Assembly (NCBI GenBank): GCA_947468085.1
Contig: CANIKY010000019.1
Span: forward strand, 1 to 38,853
Reading direction: 5' to 3'
Source of the DNA: Paracoccaceae bacterium
GTDB taxonomy: Bacteria; Pseudomonadota; Alphaproteobacteria; Rhodobacterales; Rhodobacteraceae
DNA: 38,853 nucleotides
Shown here: positions 29,664-38,732 of the stretch, piece after piece
How the letters are laid out: every line of letters begins with the position of its first letter
Numbering within the stretch: the stretch's first letter is position 1
Notes under the pieces: generated by a model
Seen by the model: the letters and a program-made list of their open reading frames with translations, nothing else
Databases searched by the model: none
What the model was told of the DNA's origin: nothing
Program-made: the position numbers and the translations under genes

Positions 29664-30937
29664 TGTATCCCCAAACCTACTATGCCCAAACCCGCAGCGA
29701 TCTGGCCGCGCGCCCTGCCCTGCACGGTGCGGTGGATACCGACACTGTCATCGTGGGCGCCGGCCTAGCGGGCCTGACCACCGCGCTGGAACTTGCCCGA
29801 GAAGGCGTGGCCGTCACCGTTCTTGAAACTGAATGCATCGGCTTTGGCGCATCTGGCCGCAACGGCGGCATCGTCTCACCCGCCTTTGCCTGCGGATCAG
29901 ACGCGATCGAGGCCCGCGTCGGCCCTGAAAAAGCCCGCGCCCTGCACCGCTTGACCATCGAAGGCGTGCAACGCTTGCGCGGCCATATCCAGACCCTGAA
30001 CATCCCTCAGGCAGAGCCTGTCGCAGGCCTCCTTAACCTGCGCCGGTTCGATCAGGCGCAAGACCTGCGAGCCTATGCGCAAGATTTCGAACGCGACTAC
30101 GGTTATGCCCTCACCTATCTTGATCGCCCCACCATCCAAGAGCGTCTGCAAACCACCCGCTACCTCCACGGACTGGAAGACCCCTTAGCCTTCCACATCC
30201 ACCCCCTGAACTACCTGCGCGCCCTAGCGGCCGAGGTGGAGCGTCTGGGCGGCAAGATATATGAACACAGCCCCGCCACAGGCTGCGCCCTTGGCCCCCA
30301 AAAGCGCCTGCGCACCCCCAATGGCCAGGTCACCGCCAAACGCGCAATCTTTGCCACAGGCGGCTACACCGGCCCCCTGATCCCACGCCTTAAACGCGCG
30401 GTGCTGCCGATTGCCACCTATATGATGGTCTCAAAACCCGCCTCCGGCCTTTTGGCCAAAGTGATCAAGACACCAAGCGCTGTGCTCGACGATCGCCGCG
30501 CCTCAGATTACTACCGCTTGGTTGAGGGTGGCCAGCGCCTCCTCTGGGGGGGCCGCATCACCACCCGCGCCGCTTCCCCCCAAGCTGTAGCCGCCGACCT
30601 GCGGCGCGCTATGCTGGATGTCTACCCCCAACTTGCCCCCTTAGAGACCGATCTGGCTTGGTCAGGCCTGATGGGCTATGCCCGCCACCTGATGCCCCAA
30701 ATCGGCCCGTTGCAGCCCGATGTCTGGCACATCACCGCCTTTGGCGGCCACGGCCTTAACACCACCGCCATTGCCGGCAAGGTTCTGGCCGAAGCCATCC
30801 TTGGCCAATCTAACCGCATCGACCTTTTCGCGCCTTGGGGCCTTACCTATGCTGGCGGCCCGATAGGTCTCGCCATAGCCCAACTCACCTATTGGTCCCT
30901 GCAAGCCCAAGATCATTGGCGCGAAAGACAGCGCTAG
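29663..30937 (+). CDS. NAD(P)/FAD-dependent oxidoreductase (DadA/PuuB-like)
   Basis: TVIVGAGLAGLTTALELAREGVAVTVLETECIGFGASGRNGGIVSPAF...HITAFGGHGLNTTAIAGKVLAEAI. Confidence 0.92.
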   Translation: MYPQTYYAQTRSDLAARPALHGAVDTDTVIVGAGLAGLTTALELAREGVAVTVLETECIGFGASGRNGGIVSPAFACGSDAIEARVGPEKARALHRLTIEGVQRLRGHIQTLNIPQAEPVAGLLNLRRFDQAQDLRAYAQDFERDYGYALTYLDRPTIQERLQTTRYLHGLEDPLAFHIHPLNYLRALAAEVERLGGKIYEHSPATGCALGPQKRLRTPNGQVTAKRAIFATGGYTGPLIPRLKRAVLPIATYMMVSKPASGLLAKVIKTPSAVLDDRRASDYYRLVEGGQRLLWGGRITTRAASPQAVAADLRRAMLDVYPQLAPLETDLAWSGLMGYARHLMPQIGPLQPDVWHITAFGGHGLNTTAIAGKVLAEAILGQSNRIDLFAPWGLTYAGGPIGLAIAQLTYWSLQAQDHWRERQR

Positions 30938-30940
30938 GCT

Positions 30941-31050
30941 TTTCCCCTTCATCTTGCCAAAAACCCTCTCAGGATGGTCTGGAAGGGCAGATGCCCTTCC
31001 AGCGCGGCGGTCAGGAGGGGGCGCCCCTCCGGACGCGGGCCGATGGCCTT
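30941..31050 (-). repeat. Multi-hairpin plus GAGGGTTTTTGGCAAGATGAAG composite element, copy C
   Basis: CTGGAAGGGC-AGAT-GCCCTTCCAG (30979-31002) and GGAGGGG-GCG-CCCCTCC hairpins; minus strand continues CCAGACCATCCTGAGAGGGTTTTTGGCAAGATGAAGGGG. Confidence 0.6.
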
Positions 31051-31078
31051 TTGGGCCTGAGGCGCGCGTCACCCCCCA

Positions 31079-31441
31079 TCACACCGGCAGCAAACAGGCC
31101 GCAATCCGCCGCCCCTCGCCCAACAGCACATTATAGGTGCGCGCTGCGGCCGGAGAGTTCATCCCCTCCACCCCGATCCCGGCACTTTCAAACGCGGCCC
31201 GAAAATCGGCCGGTAGATGGGCAATTTCGGCCCCTGTGCCCACGATCAGCACATCAATCTTGTCAATCAACGTCAAAGGCCCTGCCCAATCGCTTAAGCC
31301 CCCCCACGGTCCTGCATCCCAAGGGGTGACCAAACACGCCCCGCGCAGCACATGGCGGCCGATGCGAAAAAAGCCCGGTCCATAGCCTTCGATGGCCAAG
31401 GCCGCGCCATAGGTGATCTCGGTCATGCGGATATCGGCCAT
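31079..31441 (-). CDS. Mth938-like domain-containing protein
   Basis: MADIRMTEITYGAALAIEGYGPGFFRIGRHVLRGACLVTPWDAGPWGG...IDVLIVGTGAEIAHLPADFRAAFESAGIGVEGMNSPAAARTYNVLLGEGRRIAACLLPV. Confidence 0.93.
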   Translation of the reverse strand: MADIRMTEITYGAALAIEGYGPGFFRIGRHVLRGACLVTPWDAGPWGGLSDWAGPLTLIDKIDVLIVGTGAEIAHLPADFRAAFESAGIGVEGMNSPAAARTYNVLLGEGRRIAACLLPV

Positions 31442-31445
31442 TTGA

Positions 31446-32426
31446 TTAGGCGTCTATCTTGGCAAACTCGTGATCCGCCCCTTTGCCCGTGGCGCGCGGC
31501 TTGTCGGTGCGGTCAAGCCCAAGGAACAAAACCAAGTTCTTGGCCACATAGACCGACGAATAGGTGCCCAAGATGATCCCCATGAAGATCGCAAAGGAAA
31601 ATCCCCGGATCACATCCCCGCCCAAAGCCAGCATCGACCCCACCGCCAACAATGTGGTAAACGACGTGGCCAATGTGCGGCTGAGGGTCTCGTTGACCGA
31701 CAAGTTCATCACCTCTTTCAGCGGCATGGTCTTGTATTTCATTAGATTTTCGCGCAACCGGTCAAAAACCACCACTGTGTCGTTGATCGAATAGCCCAAG
31801 ATTGTCAGCAAGGCCGCCACAATGGTAAGATCAAACTTGATCTGAAACACCGCGAAAATCCCCACCGTTATGAACACATCATGCAGCAGCGCCAAAACAC
31901 CACCAAAGGCAAACTGCCATTCAAACCGCAGCCAGATATAACCCAAAATCCCCAACGAGGTGGCCGCCAAAGCGATGATCGACGACCAGACCAACTCGGA
32001 CGATACCTTGGGCCCCACAGTTTCCACCGAGACGATTTTCAGCGCAGGGTCCATGGCGGTCAGCGCATCCGAAACGCGCTTTAAGCCTGCATCATCAATT
32101 TGGTCTTGCCCATTGGCCGCCGAGATCCTGATCCCCGCTACATGCTGGTCGGCGCGGAACGTGGGGTCAAACACCTCGTTGATCGCCACATCGCCCAAAC
32201 CCAACCCATCCAGCGTTGCGCGGTACAGGGCCGTGTCAATCACCGTGGCCGAATCAGTGCGCAACGTGGTGCCGCCCTTGAAGTCGATGCCATAATTCAG
32301 CCCCATAACGCCCCAAGCGACAAAGGACAAAACCATCAGCAGCATCGACCCGCCAAAGGTAATCCATTGCAACTTGAAAAAGTCGATATTGGTTTTTTCC
32401 GGGGCCAGTCTTAGACGCCATGCCAT
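31446..32426 (-). CDS. secF: Protein translocase subunit SecF
   Basis: VAWGVMGLNYGIDFKGGTTLRTDS...LTILGYSINDTVVVFDRLRENL. Confidence 0.97.
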   Translation of the reverse strand: MAWRLRLAPEKTNIDFFKLQWITFGGSMLLMVLSFVAWGVMGLNYGIDFKGGTTLRTDSATVIDTALYRATLDGLGLGDVAINEVFDPTFRADQHVAGIRISAANGQDQIDDAGLKRVSDALTAMDPALKIVSVETVGPKVSSELVWSSIIALAATSLGILGYIWLRFEWQFAFGGVLALLHDVFITVGIFAVFQIKFDLTIVAALLTILGYSINDTVVVFDRLRENLMKYKTMPLKEVMNLSVNETLSRTLATSFTTLLAVGSMLALGGDVIRGFSFAIFMGIILGTYSSVYVAKNLVLFLGLDRTDKPRATGKGADHEFAKIDA

Positions 32427-32436
32427 GACGATTACC

Positions 32437-34116
32437 TCACACGATCAGGGTCTTGGGCTTGCGCCAGTTAAACCAAACCTGAATGATCAACCGCGTCACA
32501 AAAAGCGCGGTAAACACCGAGGTGATGATGCCGATGAACAGGGCCACGGCAAAGCCGCGCACGGGCCCTGCCCCAAAGAAGTACAGCACGACAGACGTGA
32601 TCAACGTGGTCACGTTGGCATCCACAATCGCACTTGTGGCGCGTTCATACCCCAGTTCAATCGCCCGCGCGGCAGTCTTTGCGTGGCGCAATTCCTCGCG
32701 GATCCGCTCATAGACCAGCACATTGGCATCCACCGCCGTGCCAATCGTCAGCACAAGGCCCGCAATGCCCGGCAACGTCAGTGTGCCACCAATGATCGAT
32801 AGGATGCCAAAGATGATCCCCATGCTGATCACCAAGGTGATGTTGGCAAAAAGCCCAAACATCCCATAGCTCGCCAGCATAAACAGACCCACCAACACCA
32901 TGCCCGTGATGGCGGCAATCTTACCGGCGTCAATCGAATCCTGCCCTAGTTCTGGGCCGACCGTGCGCTCTTCCAGAAAACTCATCTCGGCAGGCAAGGC
33001 GCCTGCGCGCAGCAGGACAGCCAAATTGGTCGCACCTTCCACAGTGAAGTTGCCCGTTATGATCCCCGACCCGCCGGTGATGGCGGTTTGAATGGTGGGG
33101 GACGAGATCACCTGCTTGTCCAGCACAATTGCAAAAGGCAGCCCCACATGCGCCCCAGTATAGTCGCCAAACTTACGCGCGCCCGAAGTGTCAAAGCGAA
33201 AACTCACCGCCGGACGGCCGTTTTGGTCAAAGGAGGGCTGCGCATCGACGAGATCGTCACCGGTGACCACTGGCAGTTCTTCAACGACGATATAGTCATT
33301 CGGACGATCGGCCGAAGGCAGCAACAGATTACCCGCGCCGGGCGCATCGGTTTTTTGGGCAGATAGGGTGACTACGGAATTAAATGTCAGTTTGGCCGTC
33401 GTGCCGATGATGGCCTTCAGCTCCTCAGCCGAGCCGATGCCGGGCACTTCGATCAAAATCCGATCCGCCCCCTGCCGCTGGATTGACGGTTCGCGCGTGC
33501 CTGCCGCATCCACCCTGCGGCGGATGATTTCCAAAGATTGCTGCATCGTGCGTGTGTCGGTCGCGGCTTTTTCGGCATCCGACAGGGTGACGACAATATC
33601 GCCACCATCTGCAACGATATCCATATCCTTCTGACCCGCGCCGGTCAGGCTGGCCACATTGGAAGTCAGCCCCTGCATCTTGGCCAAAGCTGCTTGCATG
33701 CCGTCAGGATTGGTCAGGGTTATGCGCAAGGTGCCGTCTGGCGACGGCTTACGCTTGATCGGCCCGGTCGCATCACGCACATCTTTCAGCGCATCGCGGG
33801 CATCAGGCCAAAAGGCGTCCATCCGCTGCTTGTAAACATCGGCCAGCTTCACTTCAGCCAACAAATGTGCCCCACCGCGCAGATCAAGCCCAAGGTTGAC
33901 CAAGCCTGACGGCGCCCATGACGGCCAGACACCCAGTGCGACCATCTGTTCGGGCGTGGCCGCCCCACCAAGCTTTTCCGCCTTGGCAATGGCCTTGGCC
34001 GCATCATTGTGGGTTTCAACCCGAGAATAAAACAGGTTCGGAGCGGCAAGGATCAACCCAACCACCACAGCAGCCCAGACCAAAAGGCTTTTCCAAAGCG
34101 GCGTTTCCAATTGCAT
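32437..34116 (-). CDS. secD: Protein translocase subunit SecD
   Basis: LVNLGLDLRGGAHLLAEV...IIRRRVDAAGTREPSIQRQGADRILIEVPG...VDANVLVYERIREELRHAKTA. Confidence 0.97.
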   Translation of the reverse strand: MQLETPLWKSLLVWAAVVVGLILAAPNLFYSRVETHNDAAKAIAKAEKLGGAATPEQMVALGVWPSWAPSGLVNLGLDLRGGAHLLAEVKLADVYKQRMDAFWPDARDALKDVRDATGPIKRKPSPDGTLRITLTNPDGMQAALAKMQGLTSNVASLTGAGQKDMDIVADGGDIVVTLSDAEKAATDTRTMQQSLEIIRRRVDAAGTREPSIQRQGADRILIEVPGIGSAEELKAIIGTTAKLTFNSVVTLSAQKTDAPGAGNLLLPSADRPNDYIVVEELPVVTGDDLVDAQPSFDQNGRPAVSFRFDTSGARKFGDYTGAHVGLPFAIVLDKQVISSPTIQTAITGGSGIITGNFTVEGATNLAVLLRAGALPAEMSFLEERTVGPELGQDSIDAGKIAAITGMVLVGLFMLASYGMFGLFANITLVISMGIIFGILSIIGGTLTLPGIAGLVLTIGTAVDANVLVYERIREELRHAKTAARAIELGYERATSAIVDANVTTLITSVVLYFFGAGPVRGFAVALFIGIITSVFTALFVTRLIIQVWFNWRKPKTLIV

Positions 34117-34123
34117 GGGCGGC

Positions 34124-34456
34124 TCAGGCAGACGCAGGTTCGGTCTTGGACATCACTTGGGTGATCGTATGCTTGACGACCTTGACCTTGACGCCTTCGG
34201 CAATTTCAATTTCCAACATATTGTCATCGCCCACTTTGACGACTTTGCCGATGATACCACCTGCCGTCAGAACTTGGTCACCACGCCGAACAGCTTCGAC
34301 CATGGCCTTCAGGTCTTTCATCTTCTTTTGCTGAGGACGGATCAGCAGCATGTACATGATCCCGAAAATCAGGATCAGTGGCAAGAAAGAGGCTACGGCC
34401 GAACCAGCACCCCCTGCAGCACCAGCGGTCTGAGCATAAGCAGCAGTCACAAACAT
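34124..34456 (-). CDS. yajC: Preprotein translocase subunit YajC
   Basis: LPLILIFGIMYMLLIRPQQKKMKDLKAMVEAVRRGDQVLTAGGIIGKV. Confidence 0.96.
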   Translation of the reverse strand: MFVTAAYAQTAGAAGGAGSAVASFLPLILIFGIMYMLLIRPQQKKMKDLKAMVEAVRRGDQVLTAGGIIGKVVKVGDDNMLEIEIAEGVKVKVVKHTITQVMSKTEPASA

Positions 34457-34672
34457 CGGTCGTCCTTTCGGTCAAGGGCAGCCCTCAGCGGCCACCTTGA
34501 AATTTGGCGCACCCTAGCCCTACGGGGCCATAGGCGCAAGGCAGTCAGCATCCAACCTTGACCAGATGAGGCTTGCACGATCGGGTTTCAAGGTCAGGGG
34601 TGTTTGAATTGCGCTTCACCCGCACGCGTTGATCGGGCATATGGAGGCATCGATCCTCAAATAGGTTCCGCC

Positions 34673-35965
34673 ATGCACGACATTCGCACCATTCGTGAAA
34701 ACCCCGCAGCCTTTGACGCATCGCTTGCCCGGCGTGGCCTACAGGGCCTATCTGCTCAAGTGCTGGTATTAGACGAAGACCGCCGCGGTAAAATCCTTGC
34801 GGCCGAAACTGCGACAGCAGAGCAAAACCGCGCCTCAAAAGAAGCGGGGGCGGCAAAAGGTCGCGGCGATGAGATCGAATTTGAACGCCTGCGCGCGGAG
34901 GTTGCGGTTAAAAAAGCAGCTATCCAGCGCCTGACAGAAGAGGCCGCCGCCCAAGACCAAGCCTTGCGCGACCTGCTGATGGGCATTCCCAACCTGCCAC
35001 TAGATGCGGTGCCCGACGGCAAGGATGAAACCCAAAACGTCGAAATTCACCGCTGGGGTACGCCACGCGACTTTGACTTTACCCCCAAAGAACATTTCGA
35101 CATCGCTGGCGTCATTCCAGGAATGGATTTCGCCACCGCCGCAAAACTGTCCGGCAGCCGGTTTGTGGTTCTGAAAGGCGCTGTCACCCGCGTACACCGC
35201 GCCTTAGCCCAACTGATGCTGGACACCCATGTCGAAGACCACGCCCTAACCGAAACTTGGACGCCCGTGCTCGTCAAGGACGAAGCCATGTACGGCACCA
35301 ACCAATTGCCCAAATTCGCCGAAGACAGCTATCAAACCACCAACGGCTGGTGGCTGATCCCCACCGCTGAAGTAACACTGACCAATTCCGTCGCGGGTGA
35401 GATTCTAGACGAAGTTCTACTGCCCATCCGCATGGCAGGCCACAGCCAATGTTTCAGGTCCGAAGCGGGGTCTTCGGGCAAAGATACCACGGGCATGCTG
35501 CGCCAGCACCAGTTCGAAAAGGTCGAAATGGTGACGATCTGCACGCCACAAACAGCGCTGGCCGAACATGACCGCATGACCAAATGCGCCGAGGCGATTT
35601 TGGAAAAGCTGGGCCTGCCCTACCGAACCATCGTGCTTTGCACCGGCGACATGGGCTTTGGCGCGCAAAAAACCCATGATCTAGAGGTTTGGCTGCCCGG
35701 CCAGCAAAAGTACCGCGAGATCTCTTCTGTTTCGACCTGCGGGTCCTTCCAAGCCCGCCGCATGAACGCCCGCTTCCGCCCAAATGGCGGCGGCAAGCCG
35801 GATTATGTGGCGACGCTGAACGGTTCTGGCCTTGCGGTGGGCCGCTGCCTGATCGCTGTGTTGGAAAACGGCCAGGAGGCAGATGGCTCTGTGACCCTGC
35901 CTGCGGCCTTGCATCCCTACCTTCACGGCAAGACCAAGATCACGGCCGAGGGCACCTTGTCCTGA
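34673..35965 (+). CDS. serS: Serine--tRNA ligase
   Basis: [23 protein letters not shown]...[26 protein letters not shown]...[25 protein letters not shown]; start at 34673. Confidence 0.97.
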   Translation: MHDIRTIRENPAAFDASLARRGLQGLSAQVLVLDEDRRGKILAAETATAEQNRASKEAGAAKGRGDEIEFERLRAEVAVKKAAIQRLTEEAAAQDQALRDLLMGIPNLPLDAVPDGKDETQNVEIHRWGTPRDFDFTPKEHFDIAGVIPGMDFATAAKLSGSRFVVLKGAVTRVHRALAQLMLDTHVEDHALTETWTPVLVKDEAMYGTNQLPKFAEDSYQTTNGWWLIPTAEVTLTNSVAGEILDEVLLPIRMAGHSQCFRSEAGSSGKDTTGMLRQHQFEKVEMVTICTPQTALAEHDRMTKCAEAILEKLGLPYRTIVLCTGDMGFGAQKTHDLEVWLPGQQKYREISSVSTCGSFQARRMNARFRPNGGGKPDYVATLNGSGLAVGRCLIAVLENGQEADGSVTLPAALHPYLHGKTKITAEGTLS

Positions 35966-35969
35966 CGCA

Positions 35970-36006
35970 GACAGGGGGGGGGTGACTTTTAATTTGTCCG
36001 ACCAAA
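35970..36006 (+). repeat. G9/T4 dispersed repeat, copy 2
   Basis: GACAGGGGGGGGGTGACTTTTAATTTGTCCGACCAAA; similar to minus strand 4241-4200. Confidence 0.6.
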
Positions 36007-36251
36007 ACTATGTTGTTAAAGAAAATAAAGGAATTCGTGTGTTGACAGTATTGCAGCATGAATACCAAAGTGTCAGTGCACCGCTTAATATTCTTTCCAG
36101 CATCAGCCGAAACTGCGAAGGGTCGTGAGGGTGGCCAGAAAGATCGTGCAGAGAAGGAAAGCGTTTTGGGCTTGCAAAATGGCCAAAAATTGTTTAGCAG
36201 CGTTTATATAATTTATAGTTTAATCGTCGTATTTCAGTAGGAATTTGGATT

Positions 36252-37052
36252 TTGACAAACCGTTTCCCTGTTTTCATCGTCGGCTCTCCTCGCTCGGGCA
36301 CAAGTGCCATGGTGTCGGCACTCTTGGGTGTCGGATACAACGGGTTCCTTGAAGGCAATTTTCTGTCCTTGATTTCCGCAGTCAATGAGGCCGTTGACCG
36401 CCACTTCGCAATTTTTTCTAATGGTAATCCCTATACTATGGTCAATTTAATCGACCCAGCTGCGGTGAAATCATCTATAGCCGCTGTCTTGGCATCCCGC
36501 GCAGCCGAACTTAATCCGACTGCCCCTTGGCTAGACAAGTCGGGCAATCCCCAGATGATTGAGGCTATACCTTATCTTTTGGAAACCTGGCCGGAGGCGA
36601 TGTTTATATTCTCAAAGCGGCGTGGGATCGAAAATATCGTCTCACGTCTAAAGAAATTCCCAGCGCATAATTTCGAATACCATTGCAAAGATTGGGCGCG
36701 CGTTATGAGAACGTGGCGTGAAGCTCGCACAAAGTTAGACCCTCTGAGCTTTTTAGAGATGGATCAGCAAACGCTGATCACCGCACCCACAACGGCATCC
36801 ATTAAACTGGCTAACTTTTTGAACCTGTCAGACACCCAGAGGGACGCTTTGGGCAGCATCTTTGCCAAGAAACGTCCGCAACAAACCTCAGACGGGTCAG
36901 CCAGCCGTGTCTATGCCTTAGATACTTTGTGGACTGAACCTCACCGTGCTATTTTTCAAAACATCTGTGGTCCAGAAATGGAGGCCTTCGGCTATTCTAA
37001 CGATGAATCCTACAGGAATGAGGTCGAGCAGATTGCGCCCGAAACACCATAA
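36252..37052 (+). CDS. Sulfotransferase family protein
   Basis: FPVFIVGSPRSGTSAMVSALLGVGYNG (PAPS-binding P-loop-like) and AMFIFSKRRGIENIVSRLKKFP; TTG start with AGGA upstream. Confidence 0.8.
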   Translation: MTNRFPVFIVGSPRSGTSAMVSALLGVGYNGFLEGNFLSLISAVNEAVDRHFAIFSNGNPYTMVNLIDPAAVKSSIAAVLASRAAELNPTAPWLDKSGNPQMIEAIPYLLETWPEAMFIFSKRRGIENIVSRLKKFPAHNFEYHCKDWARVMRTWREARTKLDPLSFLEMDQQTLITAPTTASIKLANFLNLSDTQRDALGSIFAKKRPQQTSDGSASRVYALDTLWTEPHRAIFQNICGPEMEAFGYSNDESYRNEVEQIAPETP

Positions 37053-37300
37053 GCACTTTGGGGCAGTTTGCCGGCTTAGTGAGTTACCGTTGAGGGATTC
37101 TTGCCGATTTCGTTGCGGCAGGCATCAAAGCATTATCCTTAACGCGATTCCCTTGGTGCCCAGCGACTGTGGGCCATGACGAAGTGATAGATGTCAACGG
37201 CAAAGCAAAAGTGGGCCAAAGGGCGGCGCAAAATGTTGCCACTTTGGGGTTGGCGAGATTGCCGCGTGAGCGAGCGCTAGCATCCGGACGACCGCGCTTA

Positions 37301-37506
37301 TCACGGAGCTGGCGGTATCCATAGACCTCACCACTTTCCTCCCAAGCTTTCTTGATAAGCTTGGTCTGCCGCTGATCCTCCAGCGCCCGTTGGGAAAGGG
37401 GTTCGCGCAGCCATGCATAAAAGCCACTCGGATGAACCAGCAGCATCCGACACATGGCCCTGACTGCAAAGATCAGCCGGTTCTCAGCAATGAAGGCATA
37501 CCTCAC
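37301..37506 (-). pseudogene. IS3-family OrfB transposase, N-terminal remnant
   Basis: MRYAFIAENRLIFAVRAMCRMLLVHPSGFYAWLREPLSQRALEDQRQTKLIKKAWEESGEVYGYRQL then loss of similarity. Confidence 0.8.
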
Positions 37507-37562
37507 CGGGATCCCCTGACGAAGTATGCGGTCGCCTTTTTTAAGATGTCCCCATTCGCTGG

Positions 37563-37587
37563 GAAAACAGTCTTCCAGACTGTTTTC
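37563..37587. repeat. Perfect hairpin inside IS3 remnant
   Basis: GAAAACAGTCT-TCC-AGACTGTTTTC, 11-bp perfect arms. Confidence 0.9.
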
Positions 37588-37596
37588 TGATCGAGC

Positions 37597-37815
37597 TCAA
37601 ATCCGTGACCCGCGCTTAAGGCGACGAATCTCGTCGGCCTGAGCATCGACTTCTTGGATCACCTTCGCTGGCCGCGAAAACTGCTTTTGCCAGGTGTAGA
37701 TCGACTTGGTGCTGACGCCCAACCGCTCGGCCACTTCGCTCACTGGATAACCCCGATCAACAACTTGCGCGACCGCATCGCGGTTGAACTCGTCTGTGAA
37801 TTTAGCTCCGGACAT
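37597..37815 (-). pseudogene. IS3-family OrfA transposase (HTH_Tnp_1), frameshifted
   Basis: [49 protein letters not shown]...ADEIRRLKR; stops early, while an alternate frame carries ...GDILKKATAYFVRGSR*. Confidence 0.8.
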
Positions 37816-37867
37816 CTCGTCCTCCTTGCTTCCAAAGTTACCAAGCAAGGCGTCTACAAATCTAGGG

Positions 37868-38136
37868 GCTATTCACTCAGCTTCCGCGAATGGCCTACCG
37901 TTTTCGGTGATGCCAAAATGACTACAGCCTTGCTCGACCGCCTCACCCACCGCTGCCACATCCTTGAAACTGGAAACGAGAGCTTCCGCTTCAAAGCAAG
38001 TTCAGCTGCTGCATCCACCGCCAAGAAAAAGAAGGAGACAACACACAGCTTGACCCCGCCCTGAACCGAAATCTTTAATCGGAGGTGGCTCACTTCTGGG
38101 TGAAAAACTCGGCTCACTTCTGGTTGAAAATTAACA
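37868..38136 (+). mobile_element. 3' remnant of an IS21-type element (IstB C-terminus plus right end)
   Basis: Plus-strand peptide [55 protein letters not shown] is IstB C-terminus; followed by tandem GGCTCACTTCTGG[G/T]TGAAAA repeats and a ...TTAACA end. Confidence 0.8.
38087..38130 (+). repeat. Two tandem 20-bp terminal repeats of the IS21-type end
   Basis: GGCTCACTTCTGGGTGAAAA (38087-38106) and GGCTCACTTCTGGTTGAAAA (38111-38130), period 24, one mismatch. Confidence 0.9.
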
Positions 38137-38258
38137 TGCAGCCCCTTACTTTAAGGGTGGAGTACCACATGTGACGATTAACGGCTTTCAATTTCTAACA
38201 TATTCAGGCTAAGGTTGGTGTCTAAGTCGGTCAACCGATGCTGATGCGGGAGCTTTGG

Positions 38259-38654
38259 ATGTTAATTGGTGAACTGGTGAAAATAACCGGATTGTCCAAG
38301 GACGGCTTGCGTTACTATGAAGACCTTGGGCTGATCCACTCCAAGCCGCGCAAAGCTGGAAGCCGCATTTACCGCGAATATGACGACACAACACTTGACC
38401 GGCTAAGCCTGATCGCCTTGGGCAAGCGGATGCATTTTTCGTTGCGCGAAATCGCGGGGGCCTTGGACCGGGTCATCAACAATCAAACCACCAGTGAAGA
38501 GCGTCGCGCCTTTATGGTGGCCCAGATCGCACAGGTCGATGCCAAAATAGCCGATCTAGAAGATGTGAAAAAGCAGCTTTTGGTCTTTGCCATGCGGCCC
38601 GAAAAAGTGGCTGTCGATGCCCATCTAAAAAAGATCGGGCTTCTTTACGAATAA
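38259..38654 (+). CDS. MerR family transcriptional regulator
   Basis: MLIGELVKITGLSKDGLRYYEDLGLIHSKPRKAGSRIYREYDDTTLDRLSLIALGKRMHFSLREI; ORF track start is 38238. Confidence 0.92.
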   Translation: MLIGELVKITGLSKDGLRYYEDLGLIHSKPRKAGSRIYREYDDTTLDRLSLIALGKRMHFSLREIAGALDRVINNQTTSEERRAFMVAQIAQVDAKIADLEDVKKQLLVFAMRPEKVAVDAHLKKIGLLYE

Positions 38655-38732
38655 GCTTGGGCTTTCGGCCTACAGAGCGGCTTTTCAAACACCGCCCAGC
38701 AGGATAGCAAAGCCCATCAAAGGGAGATGAGC

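Larger units (their letters stand above)
37297..37858 (-). mobile_element. Decayed IS3-family insertion sequence (5' part only)
   Basis: OrfA- and OrfB-type fragments on the minus strand; terminal-like TGTAGACGCC at 37858; 3' half of orfB absent. Confidence 0.75.

Noticed and set aside
31446-34456. secF-secD-yajC arrangement as novel
   Set aside because: Common conserved synteny; ordinary.
36058-36240. 60-aa plus-strand ORF (MNTKVSVHRLIFFPASAETAKGREGG...)
   Set aside because: No convincing ribosome-binding site or family features; AT-rich spacer before the sulfotransferase gene. A TATAAT at 36207-36212 was also seen but has no good -35 at proper spacing.
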